This document shows positions 24,918 to 35,309 of a stretch of 64,000 nucleotides of DNA, piece by piece (the first letter of the stretch is position 1; the number at the start of each line of letters is the position of its first letter). The notes below the pieces were generated by a model. It ran no database searches. It was not told the DNA's origin and saw only the letters and a program-made list of their open reading frames with translations. Source of the stretch: Brachynemurus nebulosus (taxonomy: Eukaryota > Arthropoda > Insecta > Neuroptera > Myrmeleontidae); contig JAPWDM010000005.1 in the NCBI GenBank assembly GCA_035578155.1, positions 806,001 through 870,000 of the forward strand. Reading direction: 5' to 3'. The position numbers and the translations under genes are program-made.

Positions 24918-24919
24918 TA

Positions 24920-25522
24920 CGTATACCCCATTTTGAGGGACCCCGTCATAATACAAACAACACCAAACAACACATTACAACTCATTTTAATTAAACCTAG
25001 TAAATAAGTAATATTGACTTAAGTAACATTTCCAATTGATGTCAATCTATGTACCTTTACAATACCATAAAATATATCTCTGTTAGTTAATTCATTTGGT
25101 TTCCCGTTTTATTATCAGTCACTAGAGATATTTTAAATTAAAAAAAAAATTACTGTACCAACTAGGTATTTACAATTAGAGCATTGTCAGCCAATGTTGC
25201 TTACTTGGATTTATTTATGCCTGCTGCTTCTGAGTTGAACGCTATTAATACGCGCGGTTGGAGGTGTTTGTTGGTTTCTGGTCCACATCAAGTAGTAATA
25301 GACCCAAACAAGTATGTACTAGAGATCTGTGATTGTGGATCTTTTCATATTACAATAAGTTGTGATTCATATACGAATTGATTGGTTTTGATTCAAACAA
25401 AGAATAACATGGGTAAAACTTTAACTACCTACAAAAAAATATAATATAAAAATAAATCATTTATTAAAGAGACTCTATGAACGTTTTCTATTTAATTGTT
25501 TTATTTTAGTGTTTGTATTATT
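24920..25522. other. AT-rich spacer
   Basis: The plus frame at 25184-25381 has no recognisable family signature and no convincing splice context. Confidence 0.35.
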
Positions 25523-25530
25523 AATTTTTA

Positions 25531-26049
25531 GTGTCCGACCGAAACTAGTTTTTCAACCGAAACCGAAACCGAAACCGAATTTCGGTCGCTGCCTCAATTT
25601 CGGCCGAAACCGAAATCGAAACCGAAACTTTCTTTTAAGGCCATTTTTTACTACCTTATTTCAATTTCAGTGTATTTAAAAAGCCCGTATTTGAGTAATA
25701 ATTAGTTATTTAATAAAAATAAAGAATCGAATCCTAGACATTTGTCTCATTTGTCTATTCGGTGATCCGACTCTAAACGGAGTACATAATTATTATTATG
25801 AAGTTTCCAACAATCCGAAAGCAAACTTTGGTATTAACGAGATTAATTAGTACTTAATTGAGAGTGAAAAAGACGGTCCGAATAATGCCGACCGTGCCCG
25901 AAGGCAGCACATCAGCTCACAAACGTAGTTTCGGTTTCGGTCACAGTTTCGGCTGTTTTGTTGCCGAAACCGAAACTAAACCGAAACTCCAATTTTTCGC
26001 CGAAACTGACCGAAACCGAAACCGAAACCGAAATTTCGGTCGGACACTA
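25531..26049. mobile_element. hAT-like MITE with CCGAAA hexamer arrays, 8-bp TSD
   Basis: The ends are TAGTGTCCGACCGAAA and its inverted copy TTTCGGTCGGACACTA. A perfect 8-bp duplication TTAATTTT lies at 25523-25530 and 26050-26057. Just inside each end are repeated CCGAAA hexamers: about 25558-25630 on the left, about 25930-26035 on the right, partly in the opposite sense. The central 300 bp is ordinary AT-rich DNA. The frame at 25858-26181 translates the repeat into alternating RN residues and is not a gene. Confidence 0.85.
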
Positions 26050-26185
26050 TTAATTTTTTTATTATTTTACAATTTGAAGAAATATAAGTCTGTCAGAATT
26101 TTTTTTTTTTTTTTTTGGTTATTGATTGTAAATAAAAATTATGATTTTTGTACCATGTTGTATCATATTGTACCTACATAGTGTG

Positions 26186-26805
26186 CCCCGAAATTAATAT
26201 CCTGGATCTTTCCCTTTCAGCTATTTATTTACGACCAATAACACAAAATAATGTGCCGATGGTTCCTCAATAGACGGACCATCGATGCCGCAAGTGTTCG
26301 ACTCACAAGTAAACGTCCCGAGGCCGGACCTATCGATTTTGATGAAACTTAGATATGTTGTAGAACACTAAAAAATAAGCGACACGTATTTTTCTTTATC
26401 GGCGGAAAAACGGTTTGACGGGGTGAAATCGCTCTCCAAAAATTGGGGTAAAAATTTAATTTTTTAAATATCTCCAAAACGGTAAGAGATAGAACAAAAG
26501 TTTAAATTGGCGATATTGCTCTTTTTTAAAGAGCTATCTATTGGTATGCAATTTGTTTAAATTGTGTCAACAGGGGTGGCTGGGGGTTAAAGTTTAGGGG
26601 TTAATTTTGCAAAAACGGGGTGAAAATTAAACAATATAAAAATTTGATTTACAGATTTGAAATCTACGTCAAAAAATCTAATTGACCTGTTTTTGCTCAA
26701 TGTCCTAATATTAAGTCTAGATGTAGTTAACTAGGGGGTGACTGTGTCGAATAGTCGTACTACTTGGGTAGTTTAAGAGGGGGTGAGTCACCCTGTTAAA
26801 TTACA
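26186..26805. repeat. CAGGGTG-family non-coding repeat (one end)
   Basis: The right edge GGTGAGTCACCCTGTTA resembles the inverted CAGGGTG ends seen at 20773 and 21027. The body has alternating GGGGT blocks and phrases such as TATCTCCAAAACGGTAAGAGAT. No left partner is evident, so the element is truncated or my boundary is wrong. Confidence 0.42.
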
Positions 26806-26906
26806 TATTAGTTAATATACACTCATTTTTAATATTAACACACTGACAGCGGGTAATAATGTCACAATAAGTAGTTCTGAAGTTGGACTATTGTATGTAA
26901 GGTTTT

Positions 26907-27170
26907 CATTTCAAATATTATAATACAGCATGGTAATTTTTGTAAGAAAAACAATTAAAAAATATTTTTTTGTCGGCAATGGAACTTTTTACTGTGCTGT
27001 TTTACAAATTTTACGGAGCTAATATTACGGAAACAATATTCTATCCTTTAAATTTTCTATGATTAATTATAATTTTTATATTTTTACCGTACAAAAATGA
27101 ATATGTTCGCCTTTTACACGTCAATTGTAGTGCTGAGCACAGTAATTTTTATATGAATTTTCTCTCCGTG
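26907..27170. mobile_element. TA-flanked CACGGAGAG MITE, copy 3 (truncated)
   Basis: It corresponds to the right-hand 264 bases of copies 1 and 2, starting at CATTTCAAATATTATAATAC and ending TTTTCTCTCCGTG with TA at 27171-27172. The left two thirds are missing. Confidence 0.78.
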
Positions 27171-27202
27171 TACCTGTCCCAGCAGACATTGTTCTTCCCT
27201 TT

Positions 27203-27216
27203 CCAGTAGGGGGCGC
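27203..27216 (+). promoter_or_regulatory. CTCF-like motif
   Basis: CCAGTAGGGGGCGC matches the core CTCF consensus (CCAsyAGrkGGCrs), which is conserved between vertebrates and Drosophila. It stands out in AT-rich DNA. Occupancy cannot be judged from sequence. Confidence 0.35.
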
Positions 27217-28792
27217 GATAGTGGTACTAAACCAACATATATTGTCAATACGAATTTTTTTAACTATGAACCCGCGTCTCGACAAAACAAATATATATTT
27301 TGTGAATATGCCCTTGATCGGTCAAGTCATTCAGGAAGTTACACGATTACTAGCAGATGCACCAACGATTACATATATACAAAGATTTTTTTTTATAATT
27401 CGTGATTACGTCCCTGTACGAACCATCCAATTTATTATTGAGACAAACCGTCACATATGTTTTAACACATTTTAAGAGTAAACAGAAAGCACGTTATTCA
27501 ACTTGGTGAGAATGAAGAGATTTTACAGGGCGCTATTCTCATTTATTGCTTGGCAAACAAAACAGAAAATGAACGCGTTAAATGTATAAAACACTTTGCG
27601 ACGACAAGTGGTGCCATCAACCTTGCCTCTGCCATGGTGCGTAAGAAATGAACCATGGCAGTCGTGCAGTACAAGGTATTTTATTTTTTCGAAAAATAAA
27701 AAAAAAGTTATGGTCAGTCCCAACCGTGGCCGGCCATCATCTACTTCAATTTCAAGTGCATTTCACGGACTCTGCACATAAACTCACACCGGTTAGACCT
27801 CTTCGTTTTAAGTGATATCCTTTTAGACTCAAGTCTGGAGAGTTCTTTTAACTACTTAAAAAATATTATCCACAATGCTACCAGAAATTTCTTTGTTTGC
27901 TCAACTGTGAGTATGGTAAGTATATATTTTTAAATAGTGTAAACAAACAAATTGGTGGAGAATTGGAGAGGTTTATTTATGGCTGGCTCAGTGAAAAATA
28001 ATGGACAATAAAATTGTTGCTAATGCAACTATTTCTTGTGAAGATTCAATCAGACATTGCCAAAATCACGGAAACGACATTTATCGACAAAAATTTCTTT
28101 TAAAAATATAGTATATTCGACAGAAATCTTTATACTGGTAGCACTATTTGACAAATTTTGCTAAAAATGGAAAGAACGGCTTCGAAATTTGGTCCCAGCT
28201 TTATCATTCTATCATTTGATTTCCGGCTTAAAAGCTTGACCCGTTTAAGCTTGGTAACTACTGAGGAATAAAGTAGCTACTTACATCTAAAACGGATATA
28301 ATTAATGATTATTGAGCATATATGGCTTCGTATCGCTTTTATGGTACATCCCAGCATGTCAATTCTATTCTTGGTGATGACTTCGTGAGAGACGATGATT
28401 TTGCTTCTGATTCCCCAGTACTCCCACCAGCCAAGGCAGTCCATCAACTTTGGTGGCCAGAAAATGTATTGCAACAAACCGAAAAGGTACTCCATCTAGC
28501 TTGCCCGGCTCACCTATACTCATTGAAAAACTCCAGCTAGGCATCAAGACCTCCCTTTGAAGTCTGTGCGATCAGATAAGGTGACCATTTCCCTGAATGG
28601 ACAAAACTAAATTAACAATTATGTCAAAACTGCTCAAAATTCCGTTCATTCGCCAAATGTCGAAAATGTCAAGTTTACTTATGTTAAAATGGTAAATAAA
28701 ATTGCATACAGATTTTCATAAAATATAATTGTATTTTTTATTTAACGCATACGAAGTCATATATCGATTATAATTATAATACTAGAATGCAT
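27217..28792. other. Unassigned DNA with several open frames
   Basis: Frames at 27221-27475 (+), about 27478-27648 (+, starting without ATG) and 28322-28540 (+) are open for 56-85 codons and less AT-biased than most of the window, but none shows a motif that I recognise. Competing minus-strand frames (27523-27723, 28277-28547) overlap them. CATATATGGCTTCG occurs at 28318 and again in the palindrome at 28793. Confidence 0.25.
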
Positions 28793-28814
28793 ACGAAGCC
28801 ATATATGGCTTCGT
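28793..28814. repeat. 22-bp perfect palindrome
   Basis: ACGAAGCCATA is followed at once by its exact reverse complement. Related halves occur at 28317-28333 (ATATATGGCTTCGTA) and at 28749 (ACGAAGTCATATAT), so the motif may be the end of a small repeat. Confidence 0.85.
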
Positions 28815-30120
28815 TAAGTAATTTCTAAACAATAAGACTTAATTTTTTTTCTTAATTTGACTACTAAAATAAAAGAAGTGAAAGACATTTTCAGTAAAAA
28901 AACTTTTTTTCTTCACCTCCTTTATAATTCATGCAATAAGGGTTTAAAACTTTTCGAGTATTGAACGCGTTCGTGTATTGGGGTTTTTACGTTAATGACT
29001 TTGTAAATTTATAATTCGCTTCCAATTTCATCATTAAATTTTAATGAACCTAATGACGTCATCAAATCGATATTCGCACGTTTACTGATTACGGATTTTT
29101 GTTCGATTTTGAAAAAAAATCACATAAAACAAAGGTGGGTGACGATATGTACTTACCTGGTTATTAGCCAACAAAAAGACTTTCAAATCTTTGAAGACAT
29201 CATCATTCATAAAAAAAAAATTATAAACCTATTTTTGGAATACAACTAGCAACAAACAATGGAACAGATCATATGAATGAAAGGTCACATTGAAATAAAT
29301 AGGTCACATTTATCGGATTATAAATTATTTTCAAAATATCCATCATTTATTATTTGAATCCTACGTACAACTTCTTTCTATCTTATTTAATAATTTTTAT
29401 TTTATTTTTTTTTTTTTGAAAGGAAACAAACGTACATTCAAAAATTGAGTAAATTTTTTTGTGTGTATTCTGAAGATGTAAGTAATATTACTTAGACACC
29501 TACGTTGATGCGCAGGCGCGTGGTAGTACCATAACATGCAACACTTTCGATTCAATTGATTTTTTTTTTGACGAAATTTTTTTGTTAACATTGTTTATGG
29601 CGATGGATACAGGAAAAAATATTTGAAAATAAAGATATTATTGAACGTAGTCCATAGCGTGGGAAACGGTGTAAAGGAGTGTTCAGTTTCAATAGTACCA
29701 CTGTTTTAGAAGTTTTAATTAAGTCATTGAATAATTCGTAATTGTCGTAATTTTTAACTAGAAAAGTTAAATATTTTATTATAAAGAACGGCTAAAAACT
29801 GCAAAAACTTTTGTTGACAACAGTCTAATCGCGGGCAGGAGCGCCATCAAACACAGTTCTAACCAGAAAACGCCCCAAACATACGAAGTTTAACGATTAT
29901 TGGGGCATCACTAACCTAATCTAGAATATAATTTATACGTCCTTGTAAAAGATACGAACAAAATTGGGAATTGGTGTCAAAAATTTTAGTTCTGAAAGGT
30001 ATGAAAATTTGTAGTGAAATAATTCAAAAAATAGTTCAAAAAATTGACTGTGATACCAAAAAAGTATATAATTTTAGTCATTTGAATTTCAACTCAATGT
30101 TTTCTTTTTATCTATATAAT
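28815..30120. other. AT-rich spacer
   Basis: No bounded element is seen. A possible short minus-strand exon (29157-29210) is listed separately. GCCCCAA/TTGGGGC flank a 21-bp loop near 29870-29905. Confidence 0.35.
29157..29210 (-). CDS. Possible 18-codon first exon (very tentative)
   Basis: On the minus strand an ATG at 29210 opens 18 codons (MNDDVFKDLKVFLLANNQ) that run exactly to a strong splice donor, CAG|GTAAGTA, at 29156. The ATG is preceded by a poly-T run rather than a good initiation context. No partner exon is identified. It could be chance. Confidence 0.12.
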
Positions 30121-30124
30121 AAAT

Positions 30125-31138
30125 GAGTCGATGAGTTTCAAAACCATCTAATTGACACAAATAAAAATGTTCAGGAAACACAAAAAACTGTTTTCTCACT
30201 TATAATAATAATTTTGGTGTGGTTTTTACCATTAAATTTTTAGGAAAAATCATACAGTTATTATAAAGAAATAATAACAATGGTACCACTCATCAATAAT
30301 TAGTAAATAACGATTAAAAATTACAATTAACTACTTTTGCAGCAGTTTGCTTTAATTAGATGGTTTTGAAACGGTTGATTTTGTAATTAGCTACTTTTGC
30401 AGCAGTAACACTAACAATTAGACACTTTTGCAGCAGTAAAACTAACAATTAGACACTTTTGTAACAGTTTATTATTCTTTCAATAAGTTTTAAATAAAAC
30501 AACATTCGTACAAATCTATCCATTTACATCGTACAACGTCGTTTTTATTATAATTTATGAAAACTAAGTTATTTACTTATAATTTAGTAGAATATTTTTC
30601 CATAAAACAAGTCTCTTTACTGTAATTTAACAGTAAAGCTCAAATCAGAACCACGATGTTTCACACAATTTTATTCTGCACATATCCGCAGCCTGTTATA
30701 TTTGACAATTCCACAAGTTTCTTTGTATTTTTTTTTTTTAGTTATTTCAATAGTAAATATTTTCTTAGAGAGAATAATAAAATTACCACATACAATTATT
30801 TGATCTTCTGCAGGCCCTGCAGTGCTACATATTGACTACCTAACTAGCTATTTTTGTTCCAGGTTTTTCTAATGACGTCATTTTTATATAAGTAATTAAA
30901 TAGTTTTGCAACTGGTTTGTGTTGCTTGCAACGCCATGTTTTTTCAGTTAGAAAATATTGCAATTAGTTACTTTTGAAACAGTTTCGTATTTTTTTCATT
31001 AAAATTAAAGGGGAAAAAGTTGACTTAGCACCGTCTAGTTGGTATTTTTTGGTGCAGTTTATCCTCCTGAATAATAAACCGTATCTAACTCAATTTTGAC
31101 AAAATCGTCAATTAGATAGTTTTGAAACTCAGCGACTC
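30125..31138. mobile_element. 1-kb element with GAGTCG..GAGTTTCAAAAC TIRs
   Basis: The left end (GAGTCGATGAGTTTCAAAAC, continuing to ..CATCTAATTGAC) and the right end are inverted copies matching at about 29 of 32 positions. AAAT flanks both sides (30121-30124, 31139-31142). The inner part of the TIR, AATTAGATrGTTTTGAAAC, is repeated in diverged form inside both ends: AATTAGATGGTTTTGAAACGG near 30354, several ATTAGmyACTTTTGCAGCAG near 30310-30470, and ATTAGTTACTTTTGAAACAG near 30963. A 4-bp TSD with GAG ends could fit Sola-type elements, but this is uncertain. Confidence 0.7.
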
Positions 31139-31142
31139 AAAT

Positions 31143-31394
31143 GACAAGATGTAAGATATACATACATACTAGTCTTGAAGACAGTGCTATCTCTCTCTTG
31201 ATCTGTTTGTTGATTTTTTTATTTGTTTAGAGACATTTGGTATATTTTATAAATGATAAAAAACACCTCTAATTTTAAGTACACTTTTGACTCGTTGTAA
31301 GCAACATCAAAAATTGAAACAGAATCATATGCTTACTTATTTTATGTATATGCGAATTTTATTGTCTAAAAAGTGTAAGGTTAATGATTCTATA
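31143..31394. other. Short spacer
   Basis: Nothing recognised. Confidence 0.3.
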
Positions 31395-31640
31395 TTTCAG
31401 TCTTCTTTATTCTTGCTTACCATGGGCAATTTTGACAAATTTTTACGAAAACAACATTTTTTTTACGATTTCGGTCATCGGACATGTCTGACTGAAGAAC
31501 TCATCCAAGGGCTCGGGGGACTTTAAATTTCCAGGCAGTTCCAGGCTTGTCTGACCATGACATCCGCTGTAGTAATTAAATTTCCGTTCAGAAATTCGGT
31601 AAAAGAATTCCTGGGACTAAGAATTATGGAGTAAAGTAAC
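31395..31640 (+). repeat. Dispersed repeat D, copy 2
   Basis: It contains GGTCATCGGACATGTCTGAC and GAAGAACTCATCCAAGGGCT, followed by a CCGCTGTAGTAATTAAATTTCCG block that matches 58675-58700. The plus frame at 31287-31526 is a by-product of the repeat. Confidence 0.6.
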
Positions 31641-32524
31641 AATTTTCATCAAAAAATTCCAAATTTCACCTGTATTGCCCCGTACATAAACATTTCAATT
31701 AAAACTAAACACTTGTGGACTAAGAACCGGCAATAAATCAATGCGTGGTGGAAGCGCGGAGAAGATGAAGTAATAGTAATAGTGACAGTATTTTACAAAA
31801 TCAACCTATCAATAAAATTATATTAGGCTGCATCGTAAAATTTCTAATTACAATAACAATAAAATTTTTTTCTTCTTTTTTTTTCGTGTTGAATTCCTTA
31901 TTAAAAATTGCTAAATGTAGTGTTTAACTTCATTGACCTACGGATAATTAATCTTATAAAACAAACATTATCTACATGTAATGGCAATCAGCAGCATCAA
32001 GTAGGCATTGACTACAAAACAATACAACTGAAGTCAGTTTTTAGTCATTAATCATCTCGAACTGGACGCAAACTGTTCACTCTCACCTCAAAACTAATAA
32101 ACTATTATTATCATCTAAATATATGTTTAAATATACGTAACGATCCATTTATTATATGGTCATAGTTATGTCATTTCCGTGTGGAAGGTAAATAGGATCT
32201 ATCTTGTTCCTAATACTCTTCCGATTTGATCATGTGCTGACAATATTTTAAATTATTTCATAATAAAAAGCATACTAACTTAGGTATCGAAAATATTTCT
32301 TATACTTCCAATTATATCCAATTATATTATACGGACTTAGGAATAAAAGGTCGTAATATTACGTTTACATTTTCGATAGTTTTCAACCAGACTTTAATGA
32401 AGACAGGTGTGAAGTACACTCATTTTGAAAAGTTTTATGACAATATGAATAAAATTGAACGGATTAATTAACGTAATAAAGCCTAAAGAAAATAAAGGTG
32501 AAAAGAAGAATACTCTTTTAAAAT
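31641..32524. other. AT-rich spacer
   Basis: Nothing recognised. Confidence 0.4.
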
Positions 32525-32526
32525 TA

Positions 32527-33417
32527 CAGGTAACCCCCGAAGAACACGGTCATAGAACACTAGAAGCCAACTAACATAAAAAAAAGTGAAATTCGCTTGG
32601 AGTCATTTGTAAGCCAGTCACAGCTTAACGCATTAGTCCGTCAGTAGTCGTCGTCGAGTCAACATACCATTGTATTAACAATATACCCATTGTTACTTCA
32701 ACACGTTGAACAGCTCTCTCTGGTAATACGTGTGTTGTGGTTGTATGCGTGTATACACATACTACTACAAAAAACCAAACTAATACACTGCAAACAGTGT
32801 GTATGTACACAAACAGAGTACGTCACAAACTCATTACAAGTGGAACAGAGGCAAAGCCAATCTAGTTTGTCCCCTTGAACACGGTACTCGAAGAATACGA
32901 GTACCTTCCCCCGAATCACACGGTTCCAAACAACACGATTTTTAAGTAATTCTTATGAAAAAGAATAAAATACATAATATATGTATTATATTATTTGATA
33001 TAAGGTTACCCCGGTCTTTAATGTACGCGAATATATCAGTTCCATATGGATTTGATTTACACGAATAAAAATCGTATAAACTGAATCTGTCATTATAAAA
33101 GGAAAAATACTGGAAATAAAGATTACTAAAAATTTTAGAGAATTTTATAATAGAAATGATAACAAATAGGTATGTAAAAAAGGTACATATTTAGATTTTG
33201 AAAATATCATCATTTTCGACATCTATTATTTTCGATAACGAAAAGTAGGTATTAACAGTCGTAATATGTTTGGAATACCCACAACTTGTAAATTAAACGG
33301 AACGTTTTTTTATTTTTATTTCTACACTTGAAATGGAATGTCTGTCTTTTATAGTTTTGAACAACACGGTTTCAAAGAACACGAAACCAGTTAATCGTAT
33401 CCTTCGGGGGATTGCTG
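32527..33417. mobile_element. pogo/Tigger-like element (CAGGTAACCCCCGAA), TA-flanked
   Basis: The left end CAGGTAACCCCCGAAGAACACG and the inverted right end (reverse complement CAGCAATCCCCCGAAGGATACG) are flanked by TA (32525-32526, 33418-33419). CAGnnAACCCCCGnnnAACACG ends are usual for pogo/Tigger-type elements. Internal AACACGG blocks (near 32545, 32878, 33363) continue the theme. No transposase is seen. The GC-richer part 32590-32890, with frames on both strands, may be a further insertion but has no clear ends. Confidence 0.6.
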
Positions 33418-33419
33418 TA

Positions 33420-33969
33420 TTTTGATTTTTAACAAAAACTGATTTGGGATTTTTAAGTATATTTCTTTGGGGATACTTTAGATGGATAAATAAAGATTTT
33501 TGAAAATTCTTTTGGGGGCCAATGGAACCTTTGATAAAAATTGATGAGATTTGCCATTCTGAATTTTTGTTTTTTATAAAATAACTGACCTGTAGCTTAT
33601 TGATCATATTTTGACTTAGTTGTTCATCACTTTGAGAAATCACTTTATATCACCGTTTCGCTGCTCGTAGCATTTTGCAGTCTTTCAGCTTGGTGAATGA
33701 TATTTCCATAAATAATTCATAGATGGTGTTAATGATAGGTAAAAACATAAACACATTTTGAAACTTGGCATGCTTTTTTCTCGAAACTACATTTTCGGAA
33801 AAAGTGGACAAGATAACTCCAGCAATTTTCATCCGAATGATTTGAAATTTTATCTGTAATTTTTTAGATCATCTAGGGCCGTGCACAAGTTTTTTCAAGT
33901 ACTAACTTGGCGCACACATTTCTGTACGCAAAATAGCTGTTTGCCCACTGTACTCTTCCCTCATATTTT
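33420..33969. other. Unassigned spacer
   Basis: A minus frame of 116 codons ending near 33293 and another of 60 codons at 33650-33832 lack recognisable motifs; the first starts outside and runs into the Tigger-like element. Confidence 0.3.
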
Positions 33970-34002
33970 TTTGCGTGTGGAAAGTAACTTTCCACACGCA
34001 AA
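33970..34002. repeat. Perfect 16-bp-arm hairpin
   Basis: TTTGCGTGTGGAAAGT and its exact reverse complement are separated by a single A. ACACGCAAA is repeated twice more just downstream (34012-34045). Confidence 0.9.
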
Positions 34003-34226
34003 TTGACAATAAAACACGCAAAATTTAATCAAAACACGCAAAGCCGCCCCTTAATTTTTCATTTATTAAATATTTCATAATTATTTATATAGAAACCACC
34101 AACAAAGTAATCTAAACGATAATTAATTCAGAAAAAAGACGAACACTTAAAAATATTATTTTAAAAAGTAATAAAAATGTCAAAAATAGTGATAATAATA
34201 GAAAAAAGTACGTGAAACTCATAATA
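34003..34226. other. AT-rich spacer
   Basis: Apart from the ACACGCAAA repeats nothing is recognised. Confidence 0.3.
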
Positions 34227-34366
34227 AAAAATAGTATGTGCAACTTATGCGGGATTGTCCATTGCCCCACTCAAGCGAATGAGCGCACTCACTACGTTCG
34301 TGCGCTCAACTTCGCTTTCGTGGGCAATCGACAATTTCCCGCACTTATTACACAATATACTATTTT
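34227..34366. repeat. 140-bp foldback
   Basis: The halves are imperfect inverted copies over the whole length: AAAATAGTAT..CTTATGCGGGA..TTGTCCATTGCCC..AAGCGAA..GAGCGCAC, mirrored by GTGCGCTC..TTCGCTT..GGGCAATCGACAA..TCCCGC..ATACTATTTT. The centre is TCACTACGTTC. It is much GC-richer than its surroundings, so it is probably a small foldback MITE. The frame at 34212-34394 translates it. Confidence 0.8.
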
Positions 34367-34429
34367 GGCATTTAAAAGTGATGTAACTCCTTAATTTTTA
34401 TGAATTAGTGTATATAAATTTGTACGATA
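34367..34429. other. Short spacer
   Basis: Nothing recognised between the foldback and the mariner remnant. Confidence 0.3.
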
Positions 34430-34559
34430 TACGAGGAGTGATCCAAAAGTAATGATAGTGAGTATATAAAACAACGGTTACAATTAAAAAATATATTTAT
34501 TAATGAATTTCCTTTTTGGAAAATACACTTATTACAGCGGGTCTGCGCGATAACACTCG

Positions 34560-34805
34560 AAGGAAATCTCAAATTGTTACAAAATTTTGTGTATAGGTCA
34601 AAAGTTCAAATAACTTGGACGAGTTCGTCAGCCAAATGCATCCGATGTTTGGAAGCCAAAATCTTGGCCAATTTTCAGCAATTTTAGTGGCTTTTTGTAA
34701 AATTTGGCCAGAATTCAAAAATTTTTTCGATTTTGTTTTTGGCACCATCGAAGAGAGCGTAAAAAATTACATAAGACAAGCTTTTAAACATTGTTCTAAA
34801 ATCTA
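34560..34805 (-). repeat. Dispersed repeat D, copy 3 (inside mariner)
   Basis: The reverse complement reads CATCGGATGCATTTGGCTGA then GACGAACTCGTCCAAG, with ATGTAATTTTTTACGCTCTC and AATGTT blocks that follow the order of the 19.2-kb copy. It interrupts the mariner 3' region and is therefore younger than that insertion, unless the two share a border by chance. Confidence 0.58.
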
Positions 34806-34869
34806 AATGAACTAGATTTGGAAAAAAATTAAAAAGTTTGCTGAATTTCTTTACAATAAGGGCTTTATT

Positions 34870-35161
34870 GTTTTACCGAATTTCTAAACACTGAATACCC
34901 TTCCAAAAAAATCTTTATCTTGCTCCTCCCAAAATGCCTCCACAGCAGCCATCACCTCACTATCATCCGCAAATTTCTTGCCCCGAAGATGTTCCTTGAG
35001 CCGAGGAAAGTGATAGAAGTCGCTAGATCCGGAGAATAAGGTGGGTGCTCAAGCAATTCGAAGCCTGCTTCTCGGATGGCCACCATCGCAACGTCAGCTT
35101 TGTGTGCGCGTGCACATTGTCTTGATGAAACAGGACTTTTGCTCGCACTGCTGATATTCAA
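34870..35161 (-). pseudogene. Mariner transposase C-terminal remnant
   Basis: On the minus strand the end of a mariner (IS630/Tc1-mariner, DD34D) transposase is readable in three frames: HQDNVHAH, then KADVAMVAIREAGFELLEHP, PYSPDLA, then DFYHFPRLKEHLRGKKFADD and EVMAAVEAFWEEQDKDFF. The second catalytic D (in HQDN) and the third (SPDLAxSD region) are present at mariner spacing. A two-base insertion after HAH and a shift within the SPDLA(P)SD block break the frame. The N-terminal DNA-binding domain and first catalytic Asp are missing. The strongest single protein match in the window; certainly dead. Confidence 0.9.
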
Positions 35162-35309
35162 ATTAATGTATCTTCCGGAAATAATGATCGATTTATATTA
35201 TTTTTTTACCATGAGTTAGTGAAGGTATGGAGCAGCTAAATTATTTTTTTAGGATTTTTAGGTGCATTACAAACACCCGCTTATCATTACTTTTGGATCA
35301 CTCGTTGTA

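Larger units (their letters stand above)
34432..35307 (-). mobile_element. Internally deleted mariner element
   Basis: The ends are CGAGGAGTGATCCAAAAGTAATGAT and its inverted copy (mismatched only in the outermost bases), flanked by TA at 34430-34431 and 35308-35309. The minus strand encodes the 3' part of a mariner transposase (separate entry). At 876 bp against the usual 1.3 kb, and including a nested repeat D fragment (34560-34805), most of the transposase gene has been lost. It cannot be autonomous. Confidence 0.88.

Noticed and set aside
25858..26181. 107-codon ORF with RNRNRN
   Set aside because: Translation of CCGAAA repeats, running out through the element border.
29145..29165. U1 snRNA 5'-end-like ACTTACCTGG
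   Set aside because: Only the splice-donor complement is present; the rest of U1 is absent. It is better read as a minus-strand donor.
32625..32919. Overlapping ORFs on both strands in a GC-richer patch
   Set aside because: Both strands are open over the same bases, with no recognisable motif; lies within a TIR-bounded element.
33293..33643. 116-codon minus ORF
   Set aside because: AT-rich, no motif, and it runs across the right end of the Tigger-like element.
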